A program made the position numbers and the translations under genes. The notes under the pieces were generated by a model that searched no databases, was not told the DNA's origin, and saw nothing but the letters and a program-made list of their open reading frames with translations. From Coniella vitis (lineage: Eukaryota > Ascomycota > Sordariomycetes > Diaporthales > Schizoparmaceae), in contig WUJK01000009.1 of assembly GCA_011317545.1 (NCBI GenBank), positions 186,001 to 250,000 on the forward strand: DNA of 64,000 nucleotides, read 5' to 3'. How positions within the stretch are numbered: the stretch's first letter is position 1; each line of letters opens with the position of its first letter. Shown here piece after piece: positions 11,301 to 22,609 of this stretch.

Positions 11301-12076
11301 TGCCCGCCCTTCTCCCGACATACTTCATATTCATGCCCAGACTTCCAAACTTTGGTTTCTAACCCCCTTTGCAAAACACAGACTATATACAACACAATCC
11401 AAACGAACTCCATACCTAGTAAGCAGGTAGGAGAAGATGAAATACTTCGTCTGTGCTATCCCGACCACTGATAATGCCAAAAAATACACACGAGTTTCAC
11501 CTTATAACGTTGTGTATTTGGGTGTTCGTGTCATTAGGAGAACCCTACGGGGTGGGATTGAGACCCGACAAAGATGTACGCACATAGCTATCATAAGAAA
11601 GTGTGTCTTGTAAAAAGTACATATAAGGATGAGCCACAATGTCGATTCTCCCTAGTAACTGGAGCAGACACTGTAGGCAACGGGAAATCTGCAATAAAAG
11701 GTGTTTAAAAATTTATATATATTTATATGTCTCATTTGTAGCAGAGCTCAGCTTGTCCAGCTCGATGGATTCAGCAGTCTAGACGTCCAGCCCCAGGCTA
11801 GATAGCATACCCAGTTCTACCTTGTCTCTATACTGACATCTCGACCAAGTATTCCTTCCCTGTTTCATTCCAACCATATTTCATGACCCATTACGCCGGA
11901 GCCTTGCCAGGCGATGCTTTCTTGGTACATTTAATCATATTCAGACATAAAAAAAAGAAAAAAAGCCCTGCAATACTTTTTGCGGCAACTTTTGTCTGAC
12001 ATCGTACGAAATTTCCACTATTCGCCCTCACATCCCATAGGAGCCATCCATTCACGCTCTCTTCAGATCCCATCAT
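8393..12076. other. 3.7-kb gene-free interval
   Basis: It lies between the GH76 start and the CSC1 stop, so it includes the GH76 promoter and the CSC1 3' UTR. Only short frames occur here (the longest is just over 100 codons) and none resembles a known protein or carries supported splice joins. The DNA is AT-richer than the genes, with a CA repeat at 10463-10512 grading into TA repeats. I see no RNA gene. Confidence 0.6.
10463..10512. repeat. CA repeat followed by AT-rich repeat
   Basis: Interrupted CA array; the following bases to about 10545 are TA/GATA-like simple sequence. Confidence 0.9.
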
Positions 12077-15000
12077 TTACATTCCTCCATTGTTTCGCTT
12101 TGCCGCTCCTCCTCGAAAATAGTTGTAACTCATGGGGTCAACGTCATAGTCGGGCTCATTCTGGGGTAGGTTGCCATATCCGCCTACGCCACCTCCGAGG
12201 CCGCCATACTGACCGGGCGTCCGGCCGTCAACACCTTGTGGATCATAGCCGCCCTGCACCTCGCCATGGGGCCTCGAGATGGGAGCAGCCGACCGCACGA
12301 GGTTCGACTGCGACTCGCTTGCGGCCACGAGTCCATAGGGGCTTCGTGTGCGTGATGGATATTCTGTGATGGGAGACCCATATGCAGCCGCCATACGGGG
12401 CGAGGTCGGTTTGTTTGGGGCCGCATAGGGGGAACCATATGTCGCATCACCGGCATTGACAGCGGATGGCGCATATCCTCCTTTGTGTGTGTTGTGTAAC
12501 ATCCCTCCCACTGGTGTCGCGGGCCGAGATTCAGTATCCGAACCACCCCAGTTGCTCGATGGGGTTCCCGGTCTATACATGTCGATACCTGATCCCAGTT
12601 CTTCAGCAAACTCTTGACGGTTCTTGAAGTATTCAAAATCCAAGCGTCCCTCTGGGACGATTTCAAAGCCCGAAAGTCCACTACCAGCAACCTTGCCAGG
12701 TCGACCAGCGTTCATTGGGTCGAGGGCGTACGTGTCGCTGTACCCCGACACGCTTGTTCCATCGCCTGAGCCAGCCTCGCGGCCGTCGCTGAGACGACCG
12801 CGATACACACTGGCGAGGATGTTTTGAGCCTTGGCGTGCACCATGGGCGTAATGAGCGGCCTGTACAAAACGGGGTGTCCGAATTTGGCCGCGAGTCGGT
12901 CGCCTCTCAAGTTCTCCTTGTGCGCAATGCCGAGATCAGGCTCACGGCCGTGTGGCACGAAGCGTGTGCTATAGTAGTGGATCTTGTCGTCATATGCCCT
13001 TAGGAAGTAGATCTTGGCGCCAATAACAAACAGAAATAGCGGCACTATCGTCCAGACCTGAATGTAGGTTCCCCAGCCTCTCTCAAACACCACCAGAAAC
13101 ACGACGAGATTCGACAGGAAAAGTGCGAAAAGAAGCCGGTTAACCAGAACACGCCAGGACATGCCGCCGCTTTCGTTTTTAGTAATAAAAGTATACATGA
13201 GCAGATACTTTTTCAGGACGCAGTCAATAATGAAGAACAGGGCGACAGCAGGTAGCACGAGAGGTTGAATGGTCCCATAGCAGAGGGCCACGGTGCTGTA
13301 GAAGAGGGCGTAGTTGTAGTGACTGGCATAGTCAAAGGACTGCGGCGCGCTGAGCTCGATCATCTCGCGGGGTGTCGGGGATCCCAGCTTTCGCTGAAAC
13401 AGAGCAACAAGCAATTGCCAGACTTGGGCCAAGTCGACAGCCGTGCTCAATTGCCGTTGCAAGAGATATGTGATCCAGTAAGGCGAGACGGAGCACAGCG
13501 CAACCATGACGGAGCTGCCAAAGTTTTGCGCAACAATGGCCTGCCAGGCATCTGTACCCTTGTCGGTGGCAGAGACAACGGCAGCCACAAACGTCCACAG
13601 ACCACTAAACAAGGAAAAGACAACGAGGTTGTTGAAGATGAAGAAGCTGTATAGCTTTGCAATGACATGGCGCTCTCTGCCCGACTTGGTCTTGTCTCCA
13701 CTCCTGATGGAGAGTCGCCTGAAAATAATCGGGAGCAGGATGTAAATGGCAGAGGAGATTGCTGGAGACGCTATACCCTGGATGATGGCCCACAGAATAG
13801 GCTGGGCGTCCAGAGACGTTTGGAAGGCGGGCCAAAGCATGCCGAGGTTGTTGAGGCTGACGAGGAATATGGCAATCATGGCGTTGGGTGCGATCCACAC
13901 CAGAGTGAGAAGAGCAATCCAGAGGTTGATGACCAGCCGTTTCCGCAAACGAGTCGATGGCGTGAGCGACATGTTGGCCCAGATGATATCGCTTGGGCGG
14001 GGGGCGAGCCTCAAAGTAGCGCCTTCAGGCTTCTTCTTGCGGCCCATGTATGCGATGGCATGGGCTTCACTAATGTCCGAGTAGGAAGCGAACCCAAAGG
14101 GCTTGGTGTTTCTCTTGTCGACATGGGTTCTAGCCTCCTTGATGTCGCATTCGAGCGTCTTGATGCGCTGTGTCAGGTACTCAATGGCATCAAGCTTTTG
14201 TCCCTTGGGATAGGTCGCAAACGATCGGTCCTTTTTGGAGGGCAGACACATTGGCCTGGCAGCGGGAAGATTATGGGGATCCTTGAGATACCTCGCGAGG
14301 ACCTTTTCCAGCTTCCTGACGACGCGGTCATGTTCAGCGACAAGATCGGGCAATTCCTTGACATCTCGCGCAATGGCAGTCCGAGAAAACGATGAACTTG
14401 GAGCGACAAGGTCAACCATCCGAGCGATGCCCTCATCGGAGGATAATTTCTTGGGTATGTCGTAAAGCTGCATGAATCAGTACGTATCCTAGATGCAACC
14501 CTTGACTGCTGGGCAGGGCATTCACTACTCACCATCAGCGTCCGCGCGTGTAGGCTCGACTGGTACTCGGGGCTCTCAAAGTATTCACGACGCAAATGCA
14601 GCACCTTTCTGTAATTCCACCACAATGACCCCAAGACCATGATGTTGTAAAGCCATGCGCACACAACGGTACCCCACTGCGCGTTGTTCCAGGCATTCTG
14701 AGGCGTCAGGCGAATGGCCCAATTGACGCCTTCGGACTCGATCGACAGCAGGTAGTTGACGGGGACCAAAATGGCACAAGCGGCAATGGCCATGAAGAAG
14801 AACATGTTGCGGCACATTTCGTTGAATCGCATGAATATGGCCGCATCGAGCCCCGCAAGCCGTACTAGTTCCTTCTCCTTTGTCTTCCACAGGGGACTGA
14901 TCCAAGCAAAGGGTCCTTTGCCCAGCGGCGGCGGGGCTTTTGACTCGTCGGCGTGCTTGAGCTTCGGTGCGTATACGACGGTGTGATATGGGCGAAAAAC

Positions 15001-15265
15001 GGAAAAGAGAGCGATGACGGCGGCCGTGACACCGAGCGAGGAGGCCAAGGAGGCGAGGATAGACGCGGATTGAACCTGGAAGCCGGGGAGATACGGATCA
15101 ATGGGTCAGTTCGCTCTCACCTCCTGTCGTCCGGAATGGAGCATGCCTGGCCTGGGTCCAACGTACCTCGCTCTTGAACGGATCTTGCAGGAGACTGAGT
15201 AGTGTCTGGGCGGCCTGGTTATCTCTGGGGTGCAAAGGCACCGTCATGGATGTCGTGGACGCCAT
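12077..15265 (-). CDS. CSC1/OSCA-type calcium-permeable channel (DUF221)
   Basis: Reverse-strand exons 15265-15167, 15075-14533 and 14467-12077 give 1,010 residues. The introns (15076-15166, 14468-14532) have GTACGT and GTGAGT donors and CAG acceptors. The start has a good context (CCATCATGG). The order of parts follows the CSC1/TMEM63 family. There is an N-terminal membrane unit (TM near ASSLGVTAAVIALFSVFRPY, then FFFMAIAACAILVPV and VVCAWLYNIMVLGSLWWNY) and a cytosolic domain with RTLM-LYDIPKK and long charged helices. The 7TM domain begins at LVINLWIALLTLVWIAPNAM and ends near VWTIVPLFLFVIGAKIYFL. The last 200 or so residues are Gly/Ser/Pro-rich and probably disordered. Family members are osmotically or mechanically gated cation channels of the plasma membrane or secretory pathway. 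Which of the several fungal paralogues this is cannot be told. Confidence 0.93.
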
Positions 15266-17366
15266 GATGGAGAGATGTTGGTGCCCTTCAAGGGCAAAGG
15301 AACTTGCTGTGCCCCAATTGTCGACCCGCCGGACTGCTCGTCGCACAAACACCTCTTGGTGGTGTTGGGTGGTGGAGGTGACAATACTGGTGGTATCTGC
15401 CAAGTTCGACAAAGAAAGCCTCTCAACTCTTCTCGGCCACCGACGCTCCCAAGTTTGTTGTCTAGCGTTTGCTGTTGTTGATCGCGGGGCGGACGGGGGA
15501 CCTTGGGTCCTTGTAAGACTACGGCACGCTGAAAATGGCAAGCCACAGTCCAAGCTATGGCGCAGGACAGGAAGGAAAATAGCGAGCGGCACAAGGGCGG
15601 TGGTGGTCCAGGGCCAAGGACGATGGACAAGGCCGCAGCAAAAGGTCGTGTCGCGGGTTGAGACGGTGGTCGCACGATAAGACAGGAAAAAGCAGCGGGG
15701 CCCGGGCCAGACCCTGCGGTACTTGTGGCTCTGGCTTTGGCTCTGGCGAGGAGGGAAAACGAGGGACACGGCGGAGGAGTGAGCGGTGGCCAAAAAGGGC
15801 CGGGCGAGGCAAGTGTGCGGCGGTGGGATAACGACAGTCGAGGGCTTTTGAATTTTTGTTGGTTGTTGGCAGATGGGCGGCTTCGGCGGTTGTGGTTGTG
15901 GTTATGGCTCCAGGCGGCGGGTGAATGTGCAGTGCAGACAAAGGGAGGCTTCAGGCGCAACGGCACGGGTTGTGGCAGGGGTTGCAAAGGGGCCTAAACC
16001 CCAAATGACAGCACCAATGACGACAATCCCAATCCCAAAGTAACCCAAGGCGAGCGAAGCACTGGGGAGAGGTCCCACTGCAGTATGGTACATAGAATGG
16101 CCCACACACGCACGCTCTGTTGGTGAACTACCATGTACATAGCAGGAAACAGTTTTGCGGCCGTTTCGTTTTGTGGTTTTGTTTTCCTGGCGACCATGGC
16201 CTTTTGCAGACGTATGCTGGTTGGCGCTGACTAGTGGTGGCTTGGGTACAATACACGAAGACGCAGGTACTTGCAGAGTACAATGGTACACGCGGTGGTT
16301 GAGCGCTCTGGCACTAGCCAAGGTGTACCATCAGTCAGGTACATGGTCGTGCCGTGCAGGGAGAGGGCGTGACCACCCCAGCAAGACCAGCAGATCATGC
16401 CTGCGTGCAGTATCTCTCACAGTAATCGTTCTATCCGCCCATCTCCTCTTTTTTTCACCAAGACATGGTTACCCTATAGTAATAAAGCCTCGCCTCGTTT
16501 TCAATCTTGCACGGAGCAAGGTTGGGCAAGTACATAGCACAGCAACTTGGGAATTCCCATTTTTATTAAGCTCAAACTCCCCTGGCCGTTGCTGAGGGGA
16601 GACCCTTGTTTTGAGCCCCAGAAGACAGGCTGTGGCAGGCTGGCAGGCTGGCAGGCCCTGCCCCAGACACTTTGGGGCATTTATACTACATAGTATGTAC
16701 TATGTGCTATGTAGTGGGGCGCTTGGAACCTGTTGAAGCCCCCCTGGACCAACCACTGGAGTGCCCACTATTCCCCTGGGTCTGGCCCCGATGACCTCAG
16801 AGGGCCATCGTATCGGGTGTCTTGGGGGTTTTCTCAAGTGCAGGTGCAGCCGCCAGCTGCTATTTTTACCCACTGACCGGCTTTCTGCTACTTACTGTGT
16901 ACCACTTAGTAAGTATTACTATGTACTGTGGAAACTGTCCCATTGACCATTTTGGCCATGTGTAAGCCATGCAAACCCACAAACCAAGACTTTTAGAATA
17001 CAGCGACTCTTCACTCTATGCAAGTAGTATACGATACAGCAATAGCCAAGACAGAATGTTGTTTGACAAGTTCAGCGCAGAAGAGGGGAACGGAGGTACT
17101 CGTCCATAATTGTTAACAAGAAACTACATGGATGCAAGCGTGGCTGAGTCGCCTCCGCCGCAGCGTTCCAGAGGCGAGAAAAGAGCAAGATCTGCATGCC
17201 CAACAACGGCAAATGTAGGATGCCAAGTGGCTGCCACTGGCCAGTGTCGACAATATTTTTCGAGACAAAGTCAAAATGTGTTGGTGGTCGTGAGTCCCTT
17301 CTTGAGTTCAGTTAAATGATACATATGGCCTCTTTTCCAATGTGTACGCATATATGCGGGGCCGCT

Positions 17367-17436
17367 TTTTTTTTTAAAAAAAAAAAAAAAAAGAAAAAGA
17401 AAAAAAGAAAAAAAAAGAAAAAAAAAAGAAATAAAG
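17367..17436. repeat. T-run/A-run inverted homopolymer with purine tail
   Basis: About a dozen T followed directly by about 17 A, then a G-interrupted A tract. The T and A runs can pair as a hairpin. Confidence 0.85.
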
Positions 17437-18030
17437 ATATTTTTTACTTATGTTGACTTCTCTCCGGACTTGGCTGGACCCTACTTGCCGCATGAGGTTA
17501 CATGTTACATGTTGGGACATTTCCTATTAACCTAAGCCTTTAGCAATGTGACCTTCATGTTTTCTCTTTCTCTTTCTCTCTTTTTGAATTCTCTACGCTG
17601 AATAGTTGTAACTTGAGTGTTCTCGAGTCTGCTAATACAGATGATGAATTCTACATACGTAAGCGCAACGCCATGCATTCGTAGCTCAACTTACCACTTA
17701 CTATAGTGTGCTGGAACTCGCTCCCCGACAAGAGGGGTCCAGACCAAAACACACCAAACCGATCGTCGGCCTTTGCCTTGGGGATGACGTTCACAATGTT
17801 CGTGTCCAAGGGCTAAGCTGCTTTTCTGCCAACCTGTATGTGGGTGCGCTAGTACACAAATGGCAATTATAAGTGTTGCCTATTTGTCTACACACCCAGA
17901 CCCGTTGTTGAAAAAAGTGAAGGAGGAAAGCAGGTCTGGATTCAAAGAACAAGGAAGGGAAGCAACCTTGACATATCAATGGATCTTTACCCGACAGAAG
18001 AATCGGGACCGGGAAAAGCGAAGACGAGGT

Positions 18031-18108
18031 TTTATTTTTTATTTTTTTTTTAAAACTTTTTCATTCTTTTTTTTTTTTAAAAAAAAAAAAGAAAAGAAAA
18101 GAAAAACA
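18031..18108. repeat. second T-run/A-run inverted homopolymer
   Basis: Two T tracts separated by a short AAAAC segment and followed by A and GAAAA runs, about 650 bases from the similar element at 17.4 kb. Confidence 0.8.
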
Positions 18109-19418
18109 AGAACTGGACCATCTTTTCTCTTGATTGTTCGTTAGTCCTTATTTAATGAGCAAAATAGTCTGACATATATTTCAAATCCAGGTACTATACT
18201 CGCACAGCAGACACATGAAAGAAGAGATTATAAACGGCCACCGTGCTTGTGGGATTTTCACTGCACTACTGCCGAGCGAGTGAGTGAGTGCGTGCTTTCC
18301 ATCCATCTCTCTGACCCCATATATATGCGTGTATGAGAGAGAGATGACAGTACTCACTATTATTACTGAACTGGAACTGGACAGGACTCGGTGCCCACGG
18401 CATTTTCCAAAGCAAAAAGTCCGCTTGGCCATATTATCACCTTGCGATCATATCGATCCCGTGAATTCTAGCAGCGGGCAGATGTTTGGTAGATTCACCC
18501 TAGCATTAGTGCACCGTTGTACCAGTTCTGTAAACATACAGAACCAATAAACGAACATGAGCCACAACTTGTGAAACATATACTTCAAATTAGAAAGGGT
18601 TATCAGGAAGGCTTTCCCCCAAAGGACTTCAAAGTCTCTCTATATATATATCCATTTAAAATCCCCCCTTCACCACAACTCATAGCCATCACAAAAGTAG
18701 AAGTTTTTACTTATCACGGCAGACACGCTGCGTCCCGACTGGCCGGAACTCACCAGGAACGGTCGACGCGGTAAGGCGGGTCAACCCGCTCAACCCCTCC
18801 TACCTCTATCCTCTCCGGGAATATGATGGTGCCCCAAGTATAACATCAGGCTGCCAGGTAAACATTAGTTTTTTGCCAGTAATTTCCGCAAAATCAAAGT
18901 ATTTGTTCTTGTAAACCTGTCCAAGGCGGGAAGCCTGCCTAGTCTGCGTTTTGGCAGGCGAGTTGTACAGAATATGCACCACCACCAAGCTACACGCTGC
19001 TCTTGCTGAGGGCCCAACATTCAGACATCTAAGCGATACTAAGAGCTGAGGATGAAGCTCCCATTTAGTTTTACTGTGCATAGCTACTCAATAACCCGAC
19101 CACAAGCCGAACTTGGCTAATAGCCAGATACCCATATTTCCATGGCACATAGTCCAAGTACAAAACCACAGGACCAAAAAAAAAAAAAAGGGAATAACAG
19201 AAAAACTCCTTAGCCCAAAAATAATCCACTTTCATTTTCCTGTCCATGGTTCCGTGGCCAAGCATGACGATAATCCACAAACAAGGGCAGGATATGGTCT
19301 CCTCGCGTTTCGATGCGCAAGCCCCTCTCTCTCGACCACTTGATCTTATTTCATATTGTCCATCACTTGACAGATCACCAGTCCACAAGACACAGCTTTG
19401 CTTCACCACATATCGCGG

Positions 19419-20675
19419 TTAGTCGGCACGACCCTGACTGCGCGTCTTGCGCTCGGTCCGTCCCACTGGAACCGTCTCCTTCTTTGCCTTTTTGTTGTTG
19501 CCCTTGTTGCCAGCCTTGGCCTTCACTTCATCAACTACATCCTTTGCTTTGTCCACTGCCTTGGCAAGTGGTCCCTTTTGCTTCTTAGGGCTCGGTTCTT
19601 CAGTGTCTTGGACTCCATCCGTATCAGCGTCAGCCTTGCGCTTTTGGTTTGCCGACTCGTCCCCTTCCGCTTTCTCCACGTTGGCGCCCGTGGTTGCGAC
19701 AGCAGGGGCCCCAGTGGTGCTAGCCAATCCAGTGATATCAGTAGCAGGGGCAGCAACTGGCGCGTCAGCACCACTAGCTGGTGTCGGGGCCGGCTCAACG
19801 GGTTTTTCCGAGGGAATGGCAGAATCAGCCGTTGGTGCCGTAGTTGCAGCTCCTGACACAGGCTTGCTGGAGGACTCTGGAGTAGGATTGGCGTCTTTGG
19901 TCTCAAAGTCGGTTTTCTCGGGTGACGTTGAAACCGGTCCTAGAGCCCCGGGAGCCGCAGTAGAGGTTGAGACTCCCGGAACTGTACCATTCGCATTTTC
20001 AGCGTCATTTGTTTTGTTTTGCGAGTCTTTGACATCTGCGCCATTCTTGGATTCAATATCCTTAGTGCCCCCATTGAGTACTGCAGGAGTTTCCTCTGCA
20101 GCTGCGGAAGTCGAGGTTTCTGTTGGAGCTGCAGCAGTTGAAGCAGCCGAGGTCGGGGAGGTGACCTCGGCCTGCTTGGGCTGCTCGGGTACGAGAGTTT
20201 CGAGAGTTTCGAGCTTCTCTCCCGTGCCGTTGAGGCCAGTGCCATTGTTTGTAGATGCTGCGGCGTCGCCATTGGTACTCGCAGCGGGGGTGTCTGCTGG
20301 CTTGTGGACATCTGGTGTGACCGAGAGCGGCTCCGTCACGGTCGAGGAAGCCGGCTCCGAGGGCTTGCTAGATTGCGTATCTGCGAAAGGGTTCTTGCCC
20401 AGCGCATCCGTGGTCGCGGAGGCTGGCGGGTTCACAGGAGCTGTCGCACCGCGGAATTGGGCGTTAGCAACCAGTGTCAATCGCCTTGCGCGCCTGGCTA
20501 TCGCTGCTGCAGGATTGCCAATATCCGCAGCGCAGAGACGCCAGGAACCTCACTTGAGCTCAATTCGGTTGCCAGCAGATGCGCGACCGTTATTTACGCC
20601 AATTGGTGATGCAAGTGAGGCCAAAGGGTGGCAGAGCTTACCTGCGCTGGTAACGGAAGCTGCGCTGTCGGCCAT
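19419..20675 (-). CDS. unknown low-complexity protein with basic, NLS-like C-terminus
   Basis: Reverse-strand exons 20675-20642 and 20440-19419 give 351 residues. The intron (20441-20641, 201 nt) has a GTAAGC donor, a GCTAAC branch point and a GCGACAG acceptor. The protein begins MADSAASVTSAAPVNPPAS and is dominated by Ala, Thr, Ser, Pro and acidic residues, with no recognisable fold, signal peptide or membrane segment. The last 75 residues switch to Lys-rich sequence (NQKRKADADTDG, SPKKQKGPLAKAVDKAKDVVDEVKAK, GNNKKAKKE, RTERKTRSQ) that looks like nuclear localisation signals and a short amphipathic helix. I do not recognise it. A chromatin- or nucleolus-associated disordered protein is a guess. 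The long frame on the opposite strand mirrors GCN-biased Ala/Ser/Thr codons and is not taken as a gene. Confidence 0.75.
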
Positions 20676-22609
20676 TGCGATGACGTAATTTCAGGACGCG
20701 GTTGGTACCAATAGCAATGGGGCCTAGCCCGGATCTCGAATAATGCGCAGCGGTGGGAGTGGGAGAGCAATGAGATGCAAGAGCTGGGTGTGTGTGGTAG
20801 TTGTGTAGTTGTGGTGTTGTTTGGGCAGAGAAGAGGCAGAAGTGAAAGGAAAAAGGTTTGAAAAGGAGAACTGGGAACAGCCGAAGCTGGGCTGGGGAAA
20901 AGAGTAAACGAGAGAAAGGTGAGGTGAGGTCGAAGTGGTGGTGCTGTGGAGGCTGGGCCTGCTTGCGTACAAGGTTGCGGGCTAACAGCTGCCCGCCCGA
21001 GCTGCCCGTGGCGCTGTTGCGCGGGTTCTTGAGGCGGTGGAGATGGTGCTACAGCAGACGTAGAAGGCACATGGGGGAGCATGCCGACCTCGCCGCCCGT
21101 TTGCAAAGTACAGAGCACTGTGACCAACCCCCAGCTGGCCTGCCAAGTACTTTGTACATCTGCCGGTAAGCCTACTAAATACTGTGTACTGCATAGCATA
21201 GTTAGTACTCGGTACGGATACGTACTATGAGTAAACAAAGACTCTCGCGTCGTCCTTCTCCACCCTCCCAAAAGGAACCCAAAAACGTCAGATGCGGGTC
21301 GGCATGTCGAACCCGATCGAACCTCGAATTTTCATGTACTCCAAAATCTCGGTCTGCATTGTCGAGCAGGCGTTCGGCATCAAGTCCCCAGCTTGCTACA
21401 CGTCCTTTGGTTGGCCTGCCAGTAGCGAAGCCAACTGCGGACGGCCTGAAGCGATTGCCCAGCCAGACTGATACGTAGCGAGCAAACGGGAAAAAGATGC
21501 AGATCAGAGCCTGACAGATCCCCGCCTAGATCTTTGCATGTACTCAATGTACTCAATGCAGCAGCATGCAGGTTCCTGCAGAGTCCCGATAGAAGATTCA
21601 CTGATGAGTGGTGTTCAGGACTTCGAAGGCTGCCTATCGTTTGGCGGACCTGTTCGGGCTGTTCACGTGGTTTGCATGGATAAATATGAGGGAAATAAAC
21701 CAGTGAGACAGCAGTGTGGCCCATCCCCGAGGGTCCAAACAGCCAGCATGGGAAGTTGTTCAACAGTGCTTCTGACGATTGGCAGGCCGTTGCTCGTGAA
21801 ATGTTAGGTAAGCAAAAACTATGTACTATTGGGGTTACTAAGCCTCCAATGGAACAGGACACCTCCAGCTTTGCTTAATCATCGTCCTCGTGATTAATGG
21901 CAGCATCAACAATGGGCGAGCCTTTCTCTTGGCTCTCGCCACCTCAGCCGGCATCTCTCCTTCCACCAGCAGCGCTCCGTCTTGCGGCCAGCGCCCAGTC
22001 CCGCTTCCAGCCTTGTTGCCTCCGCCAAGACCGGCGCCGAGACCCAACAGCAAGACATGTGCCGTTTTACCACAGCACCAGCGCACTCGTGTCGCGGTCC
22101 GCTTGGGTATCCTCGCGGACAAGTGTGCTAACGATGAATTGCGACTCCTTGGAAGCATGCAGAGACCTTGGCGGGCGTGCTAGATAACCGTATTGCGAGG
22201 AAGCCCTGAACATGTCAACGTCGTGACTTGCCAACTGCAAGGCTCGGCATCTTGGCCTTGCTGGGCACTGCAAGGCTTGCCGTCATTGCCTGAGCTTGGT
22301 TGATCATTCTTACTGGAGAGTAGCACGCCGCTTTATCAGGACTACCAATTAGCTGCTCGACATCCAACATGTGAGTATATATATAGATAGACGTGCCTCA
22401 CTTCTGCCCCAGATCGAGAATAACACAAATGTCTTTCATCCGAAGCTGCACTCTCAAATGCAAATTTCATGTCCATTGAGTCTTGGGCCTTCTTCCTAGT
22501 GTCGTCAGCTTCTTAACCACCTACTCATCAGACGCAAAGTCATCATTGCGGTGTTTTCAAGAAATTTCAAGGCAGCCACCGGCTTGGAAGATCATGATAG
22601 CATCCCAGC
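20676..22609. promoter_or_regulatory. divergent intergenic region between unknown gene and ENA ATPase
   Basis: About 1.9 kb between two starts on opposite strands, so both promoters should be here. The part near 20680-21000 is pyrimidine-rich in the leftward direction, as expected for a leader. Imperfect copies of the ACTATGTA motif lie near 21170-21230 and 21820. Small frames at 21227-21478 and 21838-22187 look non-coding. Confidence 0.55.

Larger units (their letters stand above)
15266..19418. other. 4.2-kb gene-free interval upstream of CSC1
   Basis: The first 700 bases next to the CSC1 start are pyrimidine-rich on the coding strand and probably form a long 5' leader and promoter. The rest holds three copies of the dispersed TACATAGTA motif (16688-16695, 16698-16705, 16917-16924), two T/A inverted homopolymers and otherwise unremarkable sequence. 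Open frames are short and unsupported. The end nearest 19418 should be the 3' UTR of the next gene. Confidence 0.6.

Noticed and set aside
19447..20688. 413-codon open frame antisense to the unknown Ala/Thr-rich gene
   Set aside because: It is an artefact of low-complexity codons. The minus-strand model has a start, a proper intron with branch point and a basic tail; the plus-strand frame has none.
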